Notes under the pieces: generated by a model
What the model was told of the DNA's origin: nothing
The model's database searches: none
What the model saw: the letters and a program-made list of their open reading frames with translations, nothing else
In this document: piece by piece, positions 55,745 to 62,960 of the stretch
How the letters are laid out: each line of letters opens with the position of its first letter
Numbering within the stretch: position 1 is the stretch's first letter
Position numbers and translations under genes: made by a program
DNA from: Parabacteroides sp. AM08-6
GTDB taxonomy: Bacteria > Bacteroidota > Bacteroidia > Bacteroidales > Tannerellaceae
NCBI RefSeq assembly: GCF_003473295.1
Contig: NZ_QRMP01000004.1
Location: 67,318-131,317, forward strand
Reading direction: 5' to 3'
Length of the DNA: 64,000 nucleotides

Positions 55745-56722
55745 ATGGAAAAAGGAGCAACAATTCTGATAACAGGCGGAGCTGGTTTTATCGGTTCAAA
55801 TTTATGTGAGTATTTTTTGAATGAAGGTCATCAGGTTATTTGTCTGGATAACTTTGCTACGGGAAAACCGGATAATATCCGCATGTATTTCGATAATCCG
55901 CATTTCCGGTTGATTGTAGGAGATATCCGCAATGAGGAAGATTGCCGGAAGGCAGTAGAAGGCGTTGATTATGTGCTGCACGAAGCTGCTTTAGGCTCGG
56001 TTCCCCGTTCCATCAAAGACCCGGTTACTACTAATGCCGTTAATATAGCAGGTTTTCTGAATATGCTGGTAGCCGCCCGCGATGCAGGGGTAAAACGGTT
56101 CGTATATGCAGCCAGTTCTTCCACCTACGGCGATTCCCAATCGCTGCCGAAAGTAGAGGATGTCATCGGTAAGCCGCTCTCCCCTTATGCTGTAACGAAA
56201 TATGTCAATGAGCTTTATGCAGACGTATTTTCCCGTACTTATGGAATGGAATGTATCGGTTTACGCTATTTCAATGTATTCGGACGCCGCCAAGACCCGA
56301 ACGGAGCTTATGCAGCCGTAATTCCTCTGTTTGTAAAGAAGCTGATGCAGCACGAATCACCTGTCATTAATGGCGACGGCGAATATTCGCGTGATTTCAC
56401 TTATATCGAAAATGTTGTGCTGATGAATAAACTGGCGCTCTCTACCACCGATAAAGCGTCTGTCAACACTGTTTACAATACCGCTTTCGGAGAGCGTACA
56501 ACGTTAAATCAGCTTGTCGGCTATCTGAAAGAATATCTAAGTATTTATGACCCGAAAATTGCCGGGGTAGAAGTGAAACATGGCCCTGAACGTTTAGGCG
56601 ATATTCCGCATTCGCTCGCTTCCATCGACAAAGCACGCCGTTTACTGAAATATGAACCGCTTTACAATATGCGGGAAGGATTACGGGAAGCCGTAAAATG
56701 GTATTGGGAACATCTGAAATAA
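55745..56722 (+). CDS. NAD-dependent UDP-sugar 4-epimerase (WbpP/TviC-like)
   Basis: A 325-residue extended short-chain dehydrogenase. ITGGAGFIGSNLCEYF is the NAD motif, and YAASSSTYGDS plus the YAVTK motif (SPYAVTKYVNELYA) give the Ser/Tyr/Lys triad. EAALGSVPRSIKDP and FGRRQDPNGAYAAVIPLF are characteristic of UDP-GlcNAc/GlcNAcA 4-epimerases of the WbpP/TviC group. It is followed after 32 bases by a UDP-HexNAc dehydrogenase; together they would make UDP-GalNAc uronate. Substrate is inferred from pairing. Confidence 0.9.
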   Translation: MEKGATILITGGAGFIGSNLCEYFLNEGHQVICLDNFATGKPDNIRMYFDNPHFRLIVGDIRNEEDCRKAVEGVDYVLHEAALGSVPRSIKDPVTTNAVNIAGFLNMLVAARDAGVKRFVYAASSSTYGDSQSLPKVEDVIGKPLSPYAVTKYVNELYADVFSRTYGMECIGLRYFNVFGRRQDPNGAYAAVIPLFVKKLMQHESPVINGDGEYSRDFTYIENVVLMNKLALSTTDKASVNTVYNTAFGERTTLNQLVGYLKEYLSIYDPKIAGVEVKHGPERLGDIPHSLASIDKARRLLKYEPLYNMREGLREAVKWYWEHLK

Positions 56723-56754
56723 TAATCTGGTTCGCTTAATTAAGAAAGTATAGA

Positions 56755-58044
56755 ATGGAAAAGATAAAAGTGGCCGTTGTCGGTCTGGGATATGTCGGCT
56801 TACCGTTAGCCCGTTTGTTTGCAACCCGTTATCCGGTAGTCGGTTTTGATGTTAAAAAAAGCCGGATTGCCGAACTGATGTCCGGACACGACGCGACATT
56901 GGAAGTTTCCGATGATGTATTGGGTTCGGTATTGCTGCCGCACGTACCCGGTGAAACGGAAAAAGGATTATATTGTACCGACAATCTGAATGATATCCGC
57001 AGTTGCAACTATTATATCGTAACGGTTCCAACCCCGGTTGACAAACATCACAATCCCGATTTGACCCCCCTATATCGTGCCAGCGAGACAGTAGGAAAAG
57101 TAATAGGAAAAGGTGATATCGTCATCTACGAATCAACAGTTTACCCCGGTGTCACGGAAGAAGAATGCGTTCCGGTTATCGAAAAGACATCCGGCCTTGT
57201 TTTCAATCAAGATTTCTTTGCCGGTTATTCCCCCGAGCGCATCAATCCGGGAGACAAGGAACACACCGTTGAAAAGATAAAGAAGATAACCTCCGGTTCC
57301 ACACCGGAAATAGGAGAGAAGGTAGACGCACTCTATCGTTCGGTTATCACAGCAGGGACATTCCGGGCATCCGGTATCCGGGTTGCCGAAGCCGCCAAAG
57401 TAATTGAAAATTCCCAGCGGGATATCAATATCGCTTTTGTAAACGAACTATCGAAAATATTCAATGTATTGGGAATCGATACGTTCGAAGTACTGGAGGC
57501 AGCTGCGACCAAATGGAACTTCTTACCCTTCAAACCGGGGCTGGTTGGAGGACATTGTATCGGAGTCGACCCGTATTATCTGGCACAAATAGCACAAGAC
57601 AGGGGCTATCATCCGGAAGTAATCCTTGCCGGCCGCCGTATTAATGACACAATGGGCGAATACATCGCCAACCGGGTCGTTAAATGTATGATAAAGAAAG
57701 ACATTCCGGTACGCAATGCCAAAGTCTTAGTCATGGGCTTTACTTTCAAGGAGAATTGCCCGGACGTACGGAACACCAAAGTCTACAATGTAGTAACAGC
57801 TTTGGAGGATTACGGTATCCAAGTGACAATTTATGACCCTTGGGCTAAACCGGAAGATGTCCGGAAAGAATATGGCCTGGAACTGACCCATGAATGTCCG
57901 GAAGAAACGTTCGATTCAATCATTCTGGCTGTCGCCCACCAAGAATTTGCGAAATTCGACATTCGTTCCCTGGCAAAGGAAAAACATGTTATTTATGATG
58001 TGAAAGGTTGTCTAAACCCGGCTTGGGTAGATGCCCGCCTGTAA
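56755..58044 (+). CDS. UDP-N-acetylhexosamine 6-dehydrogenase (WbpO/TviB-like)
   Basis: A 429-residue nucleotide-sugar dehydrogenase that oxidises C6 to the uronate. VAVVGLGYVGLPLARLFA binds NAD, YYIVTVPTPVDKHHNPDL and YESTVYPGVTEEE follow, and the catalytic Cys lies in GGHCIGVDPYYL. FKENCPDVRNTKVYNVV marks the UDP-binding C-terminal domain. The pattern matches the GalNAcA/GlcNAcA-forming branch rather than UDP-glucose dehydrogenase. Pairs with the preceding epimerase. The kinase gene starts 6 bases after its stop. Confidence 0.93.
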   Translation: MEKIKVAVVGLGYVGLPLARLFATRYPVVGFDVKKSRIAELMSGHDATLEVSDDVLGSVLLPHVPGETEKGLYCTDNLNDIRSCNYYIVTVPTPVDKHHNPDLTPLYRASETVGKVIGKGDIVIYESTVYPGVTEEECVPVIEKTSGLVFNQDFFAGYSPERINPGDKEHTVEKIKKITSGSTPEIGEKVDALYRSVITAGTFRASGIRVAEAAKVIENSQRDINIAFVNELSKIFNVLGIDTFEVLEAAATKWNFLPFKPGLVGGHCIGVDPYYLAQIAQDRGYHPEVILAGRRINDTMGEYIANRVVKCMIKKDIPVRNAKVLVMGFTFKENCPDVRNTKVYNVVTALEDYGIQVTIYDPWAKPEDVRKEYGLELTHECPEETFDSIILAVAHQEFAKFDIRSLAKEKHVIYDVKGCLNPAWVDARL

Positions 58045-58049
58045 AATAT

Positions 58050-58817
58050 ATGCAGTACAAGATTACCTCCAAATATCTGTATCTGAAAGATTATCTTTTA
58101 TCCCTTCCCGACCGTTTTGACCGGGAAGGTAAAGTGATTTATTCCGGCCGCAATACCCTGAAGGTTTTTGAACACGAAGGGTTGCAGTTTTGTGTAAAAT
58201 CATTTAAGGTGCCTCATCCGGTAAATAAGATTGCTTACACCTATTTCCGCAAATCAAAAGCCGAACGCTCCTTTCTTTACGCAACCCGTTTTATGGAGCT
58301 GGGAATCGGCACTCCCGAACCGGTAGCATATATCGTATTTTGCGACAAAATCGGCGTGACCCGCAGTTATTATATTTCCTTATGGCAAACCTGCGACTTT
58401 ACTTTCCGGGGAATTGCCACTTTGCCGGAAGTCGAACAAGACGATGTTTACAGAGCCTTTACCCGTTTCACATACGATTTTCATCGGAAAAATGTCTATT
58501 TCACAGACCATTCTCCCGGTAATACCTTGTTGAGAAAAGAAAAAGACGGCCATTGGAATTTCTGGTTAGTCGACTTAAACCGGACTGAGTTCAAACCCGT
58601 TTCACCGGACAAAGGCTTGAGAAACCTATGTATGCTGGAGCTTCCTGATGAAAAACTAAAAGTAATCGCTACCGAATATGCCCGGTTAACCAATCGCAAT
58701 CCGGAACAAATGACCCGTACATTAACAAAACTCACCTGCAAGCATAATGAACTTGTAAAACGGAAAAGCTGGATACGTAATACCCGCCGGGCTATCAAGC
58801 GCCGGTTGTTTCATTAA
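58050..58817 (+). CDS. InaA/Kdo-kinase-like lipopolysaccharide kinase
   Basis: A protein kinase-fold protein of about 255 residues of the LPS kinase (InaA/WaaP/KdkA-like) group. The catalytic loop is visible as FHRKNVYFTDHSPGNTLL near residues 145-162, followed by WLVDLNRTEF with the metal-binding Asp. The N-terminal lobe has CVKSFKVP with a candidate ATP-binding Lys. It should phosphorylate Kdo or core sugars. I chose the ATG at 58050; the reading open from 58008 overlaps the dehydrogenase. Its end overlaps the convergent GT4 by 23 bases. Confidence 0.85.
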   Translation: MQYKITSKYLYLKDYLLSLPDRFDREGKVIYSGRNTLKVFEHEGLQFCVKSFKVPHPVNKIAYTYFRKSKAERSFLYATRFMELGIGTPEPVAYIVFCDKIGVTRSYYISLWQTCDFTFRGIATLPEVEQDDVYRAFTRFTYDFHRKNVYFTDHSPGNTLLRKEKDGHWNFWLVDLNRTEFKPVSPDKGLRNLCMLELPDEKLKVIATEYARLTNRNPEQMTRTLTKLTCKHNELVKRKSWIRNTRRAIKRRLFH

Positions 58818-59778
58818 AATGAACCAGTATCTTTCTCGCCAAATTATGCCAATCAAACTGTTCGACATGTCTGCGAGCATTGCGGCCTAAGCGTTCCCGC
58901 AAAGCTTCATCCTCAATCATACGTTTGATTTTCCGGCGGAACAGGAATGTGAAACGACGAGTCAACAAGCCCGTTTCTTCATCTATCAATAAATCTTTTG
59001 TTCCGGCTCGGGTTGCAATTACGGGCAAGGCACACGACATAGCCTCACATACCGTATTCGACCAACCGGCATGCCGTTCGGCTGCAACAAACAAATCCGC
59101 CCGGTTAAACAGTTCGCTATTCTTGTCAAACGGATGATTCTGTACAAAATCGAATGGCACGATTGTCGCAAAATTGTCTATCAGACTCTGAGCCTTCTCA
59201 TTGACAGCCGTATCAAAAAGCAGCAGACGAATATTATATCCCTTTTTATATAGCTTTTCGCAAGCACGGATTACATATTTGGTTCCTTTTACCCGTTCAA
59301 CCAAACGACCGTAAGCCATCACAACAAAAGGACGGTCTTTTACAAGATAGTCTGTTTTAGGCTGATAATTAGCAGTATTTACACCTCCCAATGCTTTAAA
59401 AGCTTCAATGCCATATTTCTTTTTATCGTGCAGATAAATATTGGTAGAACAAGCGAATATTTCAATATTTTTGTGTTTCAGGAAAGGACGCAGGTTTTCT
59501 GTAATGCGCACATGGTAAAGTATCCGGCGTTTTGCATTGGCATTCACCAATTCATCAATAAACTTTGTTTCGGTAGTGAATAAAGCGTCTGTCTCATCCT
59601 CTTTCAGTTTATCGAACGTTTTGGTTTCCCCTTTGAAATCAAACCAGTCCGGCGCAATTCCTTCTACAGTATATACAGTAAAACGATGCCCCAGCTCAAT
59701 AAAAACATTCCCCAATTCGAGGAAACGCTTTACGCCCCCGTATAACTTGGTATGAGGTAAAATAACTCCTAAATTCAT
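58795..59778 (-). CDS. Glycosyltransferase family 4
   Basis: A 327-residue GT-B transferase. The N-terminal LGVILPHTKLYGGVKRFLELGNVFIELGH is the acceptor-side Gly-rich region. FVVMAYGRLVERVKGTKYVIRA and HAGWSNTVCEAMSCALPVIATRAGTKDLL (E-x7-E region) mark the donor domain. It lies 19 bases after the GT2 gene and is probably co-transcribed. The last 23 bases overlap the InaA-type kinase gene tail to tail. Confidence 0.9.
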   Translation of the reverse strand: MNLGVILPHTKLYGGVKRFLELGNVFIELGHRFTVYTVEGIAPDWFDFKGETKTFDKLKEDETDALFTTETKFIDELVNANAKRRILYHVRITENLRPFLKHKNIEIFACSTNIYLHDKKKYGIEAFKALGGVNTANYQPKTDYLVKDRPFVVMAYGRLVERVKGTKYVIRACEKLYKKGYNIRLLLFDTAVNEKAQSLIDNFATIVPFDFVQNHPFDKNSELFNRADLFVAAERHAGWSNTVCEAMSCALPVIATRAGTKDLLIDEETGLLTRRFTFLFRRKIKRMIEDEALRERLGRNARRHVEQFDWHNLARKILVHFNETTGA

Positions 59779-59797
59779 AATCTCCGATTTTATTGAT

Positions 59798-60694
59798 TTA
59801 TTCCCATAGCATTTTAGCCTGCCCGCTCTTTTTAAACATCGAAAGCATTTTTTTCAGGCGGCTACGGGTGATATCCTTTTGCAACGCCAATTCGTGCACT
59901 TTTTCTATTTCATCTTCCCGGAAAGGTTCCCCTCTTTTCAACACATTACGCATGAAAGAGGCGGAAGTAATACCCCATTTCATCAAAAATTGAAGACTAC
60001 CGTTATTCTTCTTCACCCGACCGGTCGATACCGACTCAAAATGATATACTCTGCTATCCGAAAGGCCTTTAAACAAACGAATACCAACCATCCATAATTT
60101 GGCGGAAAAATCCGGATCACTATACATTCCCGGTGAAAATTCGAGACTGTATCCCCCCACCAAATCCCATATTTCCTTGTGTACGACATTGGGTGGCCAA
60201 GTAGACCCGAACCAATCGTAGTGAGGCAATGAGCGGTAGTTCTCCAGCAAATCCTGCTCTCTGAACGATTCCACACTTTCTCCGAAGTTGGCAGGAGCAA
60301 TCACACTTTTGCAAAAAAACGGACGAGGTTGTATCAGGGTAGCAGACAAGAAAAACTTATTATCCGGCAATCGCTGTATCTCTTCCCACAGCACTTTGTC
60401 CCATTCCGGGCAAACATACATATCGTCATTCATGTACAAGATATAGTCGGTCGTCACCTTTGTACGCAACGCATTCAAGGCCTGGCATACACCGACATTC
60501 TCTTTATTGCTGATATACTCGTATCCCTGTTCCTCCAGCCACTCAGCCGTCCCGTCCGAACTTTCATTCACATAAACAAGCACCTGATGATTGAACGTTG
60601 AATTTTTACGAATACTTTTCAGACATAATTTCAGATAATCCAAATTGTTCCAAGTAGGAATAAGGATAGAGAATATTTGTTTGTCCTGCACCAT
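59798..60694 (-). CDS. Glycosyltransferase family 2
   Basis: A 298-residue GT-A transferase. It has FSILIPTWNNLDYLKLCLKSI, NESSDGTAEWL and YILYMNDDMYVCPEWD, whose DD-containing strand is the DxD-type metal site, then GGYSLEFSPGMYSDPDF. The fold is cytoplasmic with no membrane helix. First gene of the GT2-GT4 pair. Confidence 0.9.
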   Translation of the reverse strand: MVQDKQIFSILIPTWNNLDYLKLCLKSIRKNSTFNHQVLVYVNESSDGTAEWLEEQGYEYISNKENVGVCQALNALRTKVTTDYILYMNDDMYVCPEWDKVLWEEIQRLPDNKFFLSATLIQPRPFFCKSVIAPANFGESVESFREQDLLENYRSLPHYDWFGSTWPPNVVHKEIWDLVGGYSLEFSPGMYSDPDFSAKLWMVGIRLFKGLSDSRVYHFESVSTGRVKKNNGSLQFLMKWGITSASFMRNVLKRGEPFREDEIEKVHELALQKDITRSRLKKMLSMFKKSGQAKMLWE

Positions 60695-60714
60695 CTGATT
60701 ATTTTATTTAGGAG

Positions 60715-60748
60715 CAAAGATAAGGATAAAAATGAGAATGAGAGCAAG
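60715..60748 (-). promoter_or_regulatory. Promoter of the GT2-GT4 pair
   Basis: On the minus strand: CTTG (60745-60748), 22 bases, then TATCTTTG (60715-60722), 20 bases before the GT2 start. Confidence 0.55.
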
Positions 60749-60792
60749 TGGTCATAAACAAAGGGTTTAACAAATCTGCAACCAGAAAGTGC

Positions 60793-61071
60793 CTATCTAT
60801 CGTCATAGTGCGCATATGTCCTTAGAATTATAACTTTTATGGTATCTTCGTGAATTTCGTAAATTAGACGATGTTTGTCCGTTATCCTACGTGACCACTT
60901 GCCGGAGAGATTACCCCGCAGCTGTTCGGGTTTTCCTGTTCCGGTGGTAGGATGTTCTTCCAATTCGGAAAGCAAAGAGTTCAATTTCTTTAACGCCTGT
61001 AATTCTCCCGCTTTCTTTAGCTGTTTGATGCCTTTTAACGCATCTTCAGTCAGCTCAATTTTGTACTTCAT
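60793..61071 (-). CDS. yoeB: Txe/YoeB-family toxin (ribosome-dependent RNase)
   Basis: A 92-residue toxin of the RelE/YoeB fold that cuts mRNA in the ribosomal A site. GTGKPEQLRGNLSGKWSRRI and KHRLIYEI are the family core, and the final TYAHYDD holds the catalytic His88-Tyr89 pair expected from E. coli YoeB. It overlaps the antitoxin by one base (TAATG), so translation is coupled. All catalytic positions look intact, so it is probably active. Confidence 0.95.
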   Translation of the reverse strand: MKYKIELTEDALKGIKQLKKAGELQALKKLNSLLSELEEHPTTGTGKPEQLRGNLSGKWSRRITDKHRLIYEIHEDTIKVIILRTYAHYDDR

Positions 61072-61343
61072 TACTTTTCAAACAGTTCTTTGCGCAGGTC
61101 GGCAGTTAGTTTCACCGTTTGTCCATTTTGAGCTTGTTCGCTTGCTTTTATAATATCCTCAATATTGCGGGGATCGTCAAAATAGACATCATTTGAGGGG
61201 CTTACACTTTCGGGGATAAATTCACCTCTCGGCACAAGTTCCAAAAATTGATTTTTGCGCTTGATGATAACCCTTTGCACTTCAGCAAGGTCAAAGAACT
61301 TCTTTTGGTTCTCCCTAAATTCTCTTGTTGTAATCACTATCAT
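61071..61343 (-). CDS. yefM: YefM/Phd-family antitoxin
   Basis: An antitoxin of about 90 residues. The N-terminal MIVITTREFRENQKKFFDLAE is the DNA-binding YefM/Phd domain. The C-terminal acidic/helical half (DIIKASEQAQNGQTVKLTADLRKELFE) should wrap the toxin. I chose the ATG at 61343, since the eight upstream codons do not belong to the family. As in other modules it should repress its own promoter together with the toxin. Confidence 0.92.
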   Translation of the reverse strand: MIVITTREFRENQKKFFDLAEVQRVIIKRKNQFLELVPRGEFIPESVSPSNDVYFDDPRNIEDIIKASEQAQNGQTVKLTADLRKELFEK

Positions 61344-61388
61344 ATAATCGCATTTTTGTGTACACAATTATGTACCATTTTACACACA

Positions 61389-61420
61389 CAAAGGTAAAGC
61401 ATACTTTCGTGATTTCCAAA
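61389..61420 (-). promoter_or_regulatory. Promoter of the toxin-antitoxin module
   Basis: On the minus strand: TTTG (61417-61420), 20 bases, then TACCTTTG (61389-61396), 45 bases before the antitoxin ATG. A full consensus match. Confidence 0.7.
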
Positions 61421-61477
61421 AGCAAGAATATTATTTAACACGCAATCGAAACTCACTCATGAAATCATATTGAAAAT

Positions 61478-61514
61478 CATACTATATAAAAACATTCGAT
61501 TTTTATATAGTATG
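61478..61514 (-). terminator. Long AT-rich hairpin after the RNase H gene
   Basis: CATACTATATAAAAA (61478-61492) is the exact reverse complement of 61500-61514, with a seven-base loop. It lies 24 bases past the RNase H stop on the minus strand. The stem has its own T-run, so it can act as a terminator, but the AT-only stem is atypical. Confidence 0.6.
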
Positions 61515-61538
61515 TTCTACACCTGTCGCATCCGCTCT

Positions 61539-62177
61539 TTATTTCCTTCCGAAATCGGCTGGTATTTCTCCCCACTCCGATGTTTCCCATTTTAGGATAG
61601 TAGTCGTATAAGTATTGGTGTTCAGCCATTTTTCAGCCCGTTCAATCAGGTCGAAAATCGGCTCATTTTCGGGGAGTCGTTCCAGCAAAGTCTTGCATTT
61701 CTTCTTCTTCACCCAGCCAATAGCATTCCGGCTGTCCGAATAAATCGGCAAGTTACTTCCTTTCTGCTTAAGCAAAGCCAAACCATGCACTAAAGCCAGA
61801 AATTCCCCCACATTGTTGGTCCCTTTTTTCAACGGTCCGATATGAAAAATCTCCTGACCGGTAGCCGTATAAACCCCCCGGTATTCCATATCCCCCGGAT
61901 TTCCGCTACAAGCAGCATCCACAGCCAGACTCTCGTTAAGAGGCTTCCCTACCGGTATTTTCGGCGTAGTAAGAGTGGAAGCCGCTTTTGCAGAAGATGC
62001 CGATTTCAAATATTGCGCATATCCCTTATCAAAAGCCTCAACCGCCTCTTCACGGGTTTCGAAGGATTTGTATTTCGCACCATCCTGCCCTTCCACCTGC
62101 ATCTTACACTCGGCCCAATTATCGTAAATACCTGGGTTCAAGCCTTTCCAAACTACGTAATATTTATTTTTAGCCAT
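61539..62177 (-). CDS. Viroplasmin-RNase H1 fusion protein
   Basis: A 212-residue RNase HI. An N-terminal viroplasmin/caulimovirus-type RNA:DNA-hybrid-binding domain (about residues 1-55: KYYVVWKGLNPGIYDNWAECK, YKSFETREEAVEAF) is followed by a linker and the catalytic domain. That domain has AVDAACSGNPG (Asp), NNVGEFLALVHGL (Glu) and PIYSDSRNAIGWV (Asp). It removes RNA from hybrids. This two-domain form is common in Bacteroidetes and supplements the separate RNase HII. Confidence 0.94.
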   Translation of the reverse strand: MAKNKYYVVWKGLNPGIYDNWAECKMQVEGQDGAKYKSFETREEAVEAFDKGYAQYLKSASSAKAASTLTTPKIPVGKPLNESLAVDAACSGNPGDMEYRGVYTATGQEIFHIGPLKKGTNNVGEFLALVHGLALLKQKGSNLPIYSDSRNAIGWVKKKKCKTLLERLPENEPIFDLIERAEKWLNTNTYTTTILKWETSEWGEIPADFGRK

Positions 62178-62201
62178 TCAATATCTTTTCTGTTGCAGGA
62201 G

Positions 62202-62235
62202 CAAAGATAACGAACTCTCCCGATTCCACATCAAA
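62202..62235 (-). promoter_or_regulatory. Promoter of the RNase H gene
   Basis: On the minus strand: TTTG (62232-62235), 22 bases, then TATCTTTG (62202-62209), 24 bases before the ATG. Confidence 0.6.
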
Positions 62236-62721
62236 AAAACTTTATTCGCATTATTTATCCTGATTTCAGATAGGACTTTTTCCCCATGATGAAGGAGCAG
62301 GTCCGAGCTTAACCATTCTGCAAGGGGTACACACACCGGGAAAAACATTCCCGTCTCCTTCAGTTCCGATATACGGGTCTACATATTGTGCATACTCGTT
62401 TTCAACTCCGTAACAACTATGTATTACTACAGGGAGAATCGTTAAAAAAATGACATTATATATTTTTTCACCCGAACAGGCATTAAATTCAAGAAATCAC
62501 ATTAGCCTAAACCTCAATATGGACAATGAAAACATCTCTTATCCATATACAAATATAAACATACTCTAAATAAGAACTTTCCGATAACACGTTTTTTGAG
62601 GTTCTATTTATTTTTTACATCAAAAAAAACCTTTGTAAAGATATACATAAAAATTGGGGGCTGTTATTTTTTTACAATTATCAAAATGTCACTACTACAG
62701 CGACTAAATGGGATTAGTATG

Positions 62722-62759
62722 GCGGGTAAAATAAATTACCCGCACATGTAACCCTTTTT
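62722..62759 (+). terminator. Possible hairpin terminator in the gap
   Basis: GCGGGTAA (62722-62729) pairs exactly with TTACCCGC (62736-62743) over a six-base loop, with CCTTTTT about ten bases later. No plus-strand gene ends nearby, so it may be a remnant or a 5' element. Confidence 0.35.
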
Positions 62760-62923
62760 AACGTATCAAACAGATTGCAAAATACAAAAACAATGAGCAT
62801 TTTGTCATTTACTCTTGAAGCATAAAAATAGGAAAAACAAGACATCCCTTCTTTTATCAAAGTACCAAAAGCCAATAAAGTATAAAAATATAGCAAAAAA
62901 GTATTTTGCACAAAAACATTTAT

Positions 62924-62931
62924 TATGTTTG
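62924..62931 (+). promoter_or_regulatory. -7 box for the GT-C-like gene
   Basis: TATGTTTG, 29 bases before the ATG at 62961. A TTTG at 62905-62908 is only 15 bases upstream, closer than usual. Confidence 0.45.
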
Positions 62932-62960
62932 TAAAAAATAGACAAAACTAAATCTACGTT

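Larger units (their letters stand above)
62178..62960. other. 783-base gene-free, AT-rich region at a composition boundary
   Basis: No credible coding sequence on either strand; the 65-codon minus-strand reading at 62714-62911 has no ribosome site or family resemblance. The region holds the RNase H promoter, short hairpins (CGGGAA/TTCCCG at 62337-62353 and GCGGGTAA/TTACCCGC at 62722-62743) and the -7 box of the last gene. Base composition becomes clearly AT-richer from about 62,400 on. Confidence 0.6.

Noticed and set aside
62714..62911. 65-codon minus-strand open frame in the AT-rich gap
   Set aside because: No ribosome site, no known family, and low-complexity AT-rich DNA produces such frames by chance.
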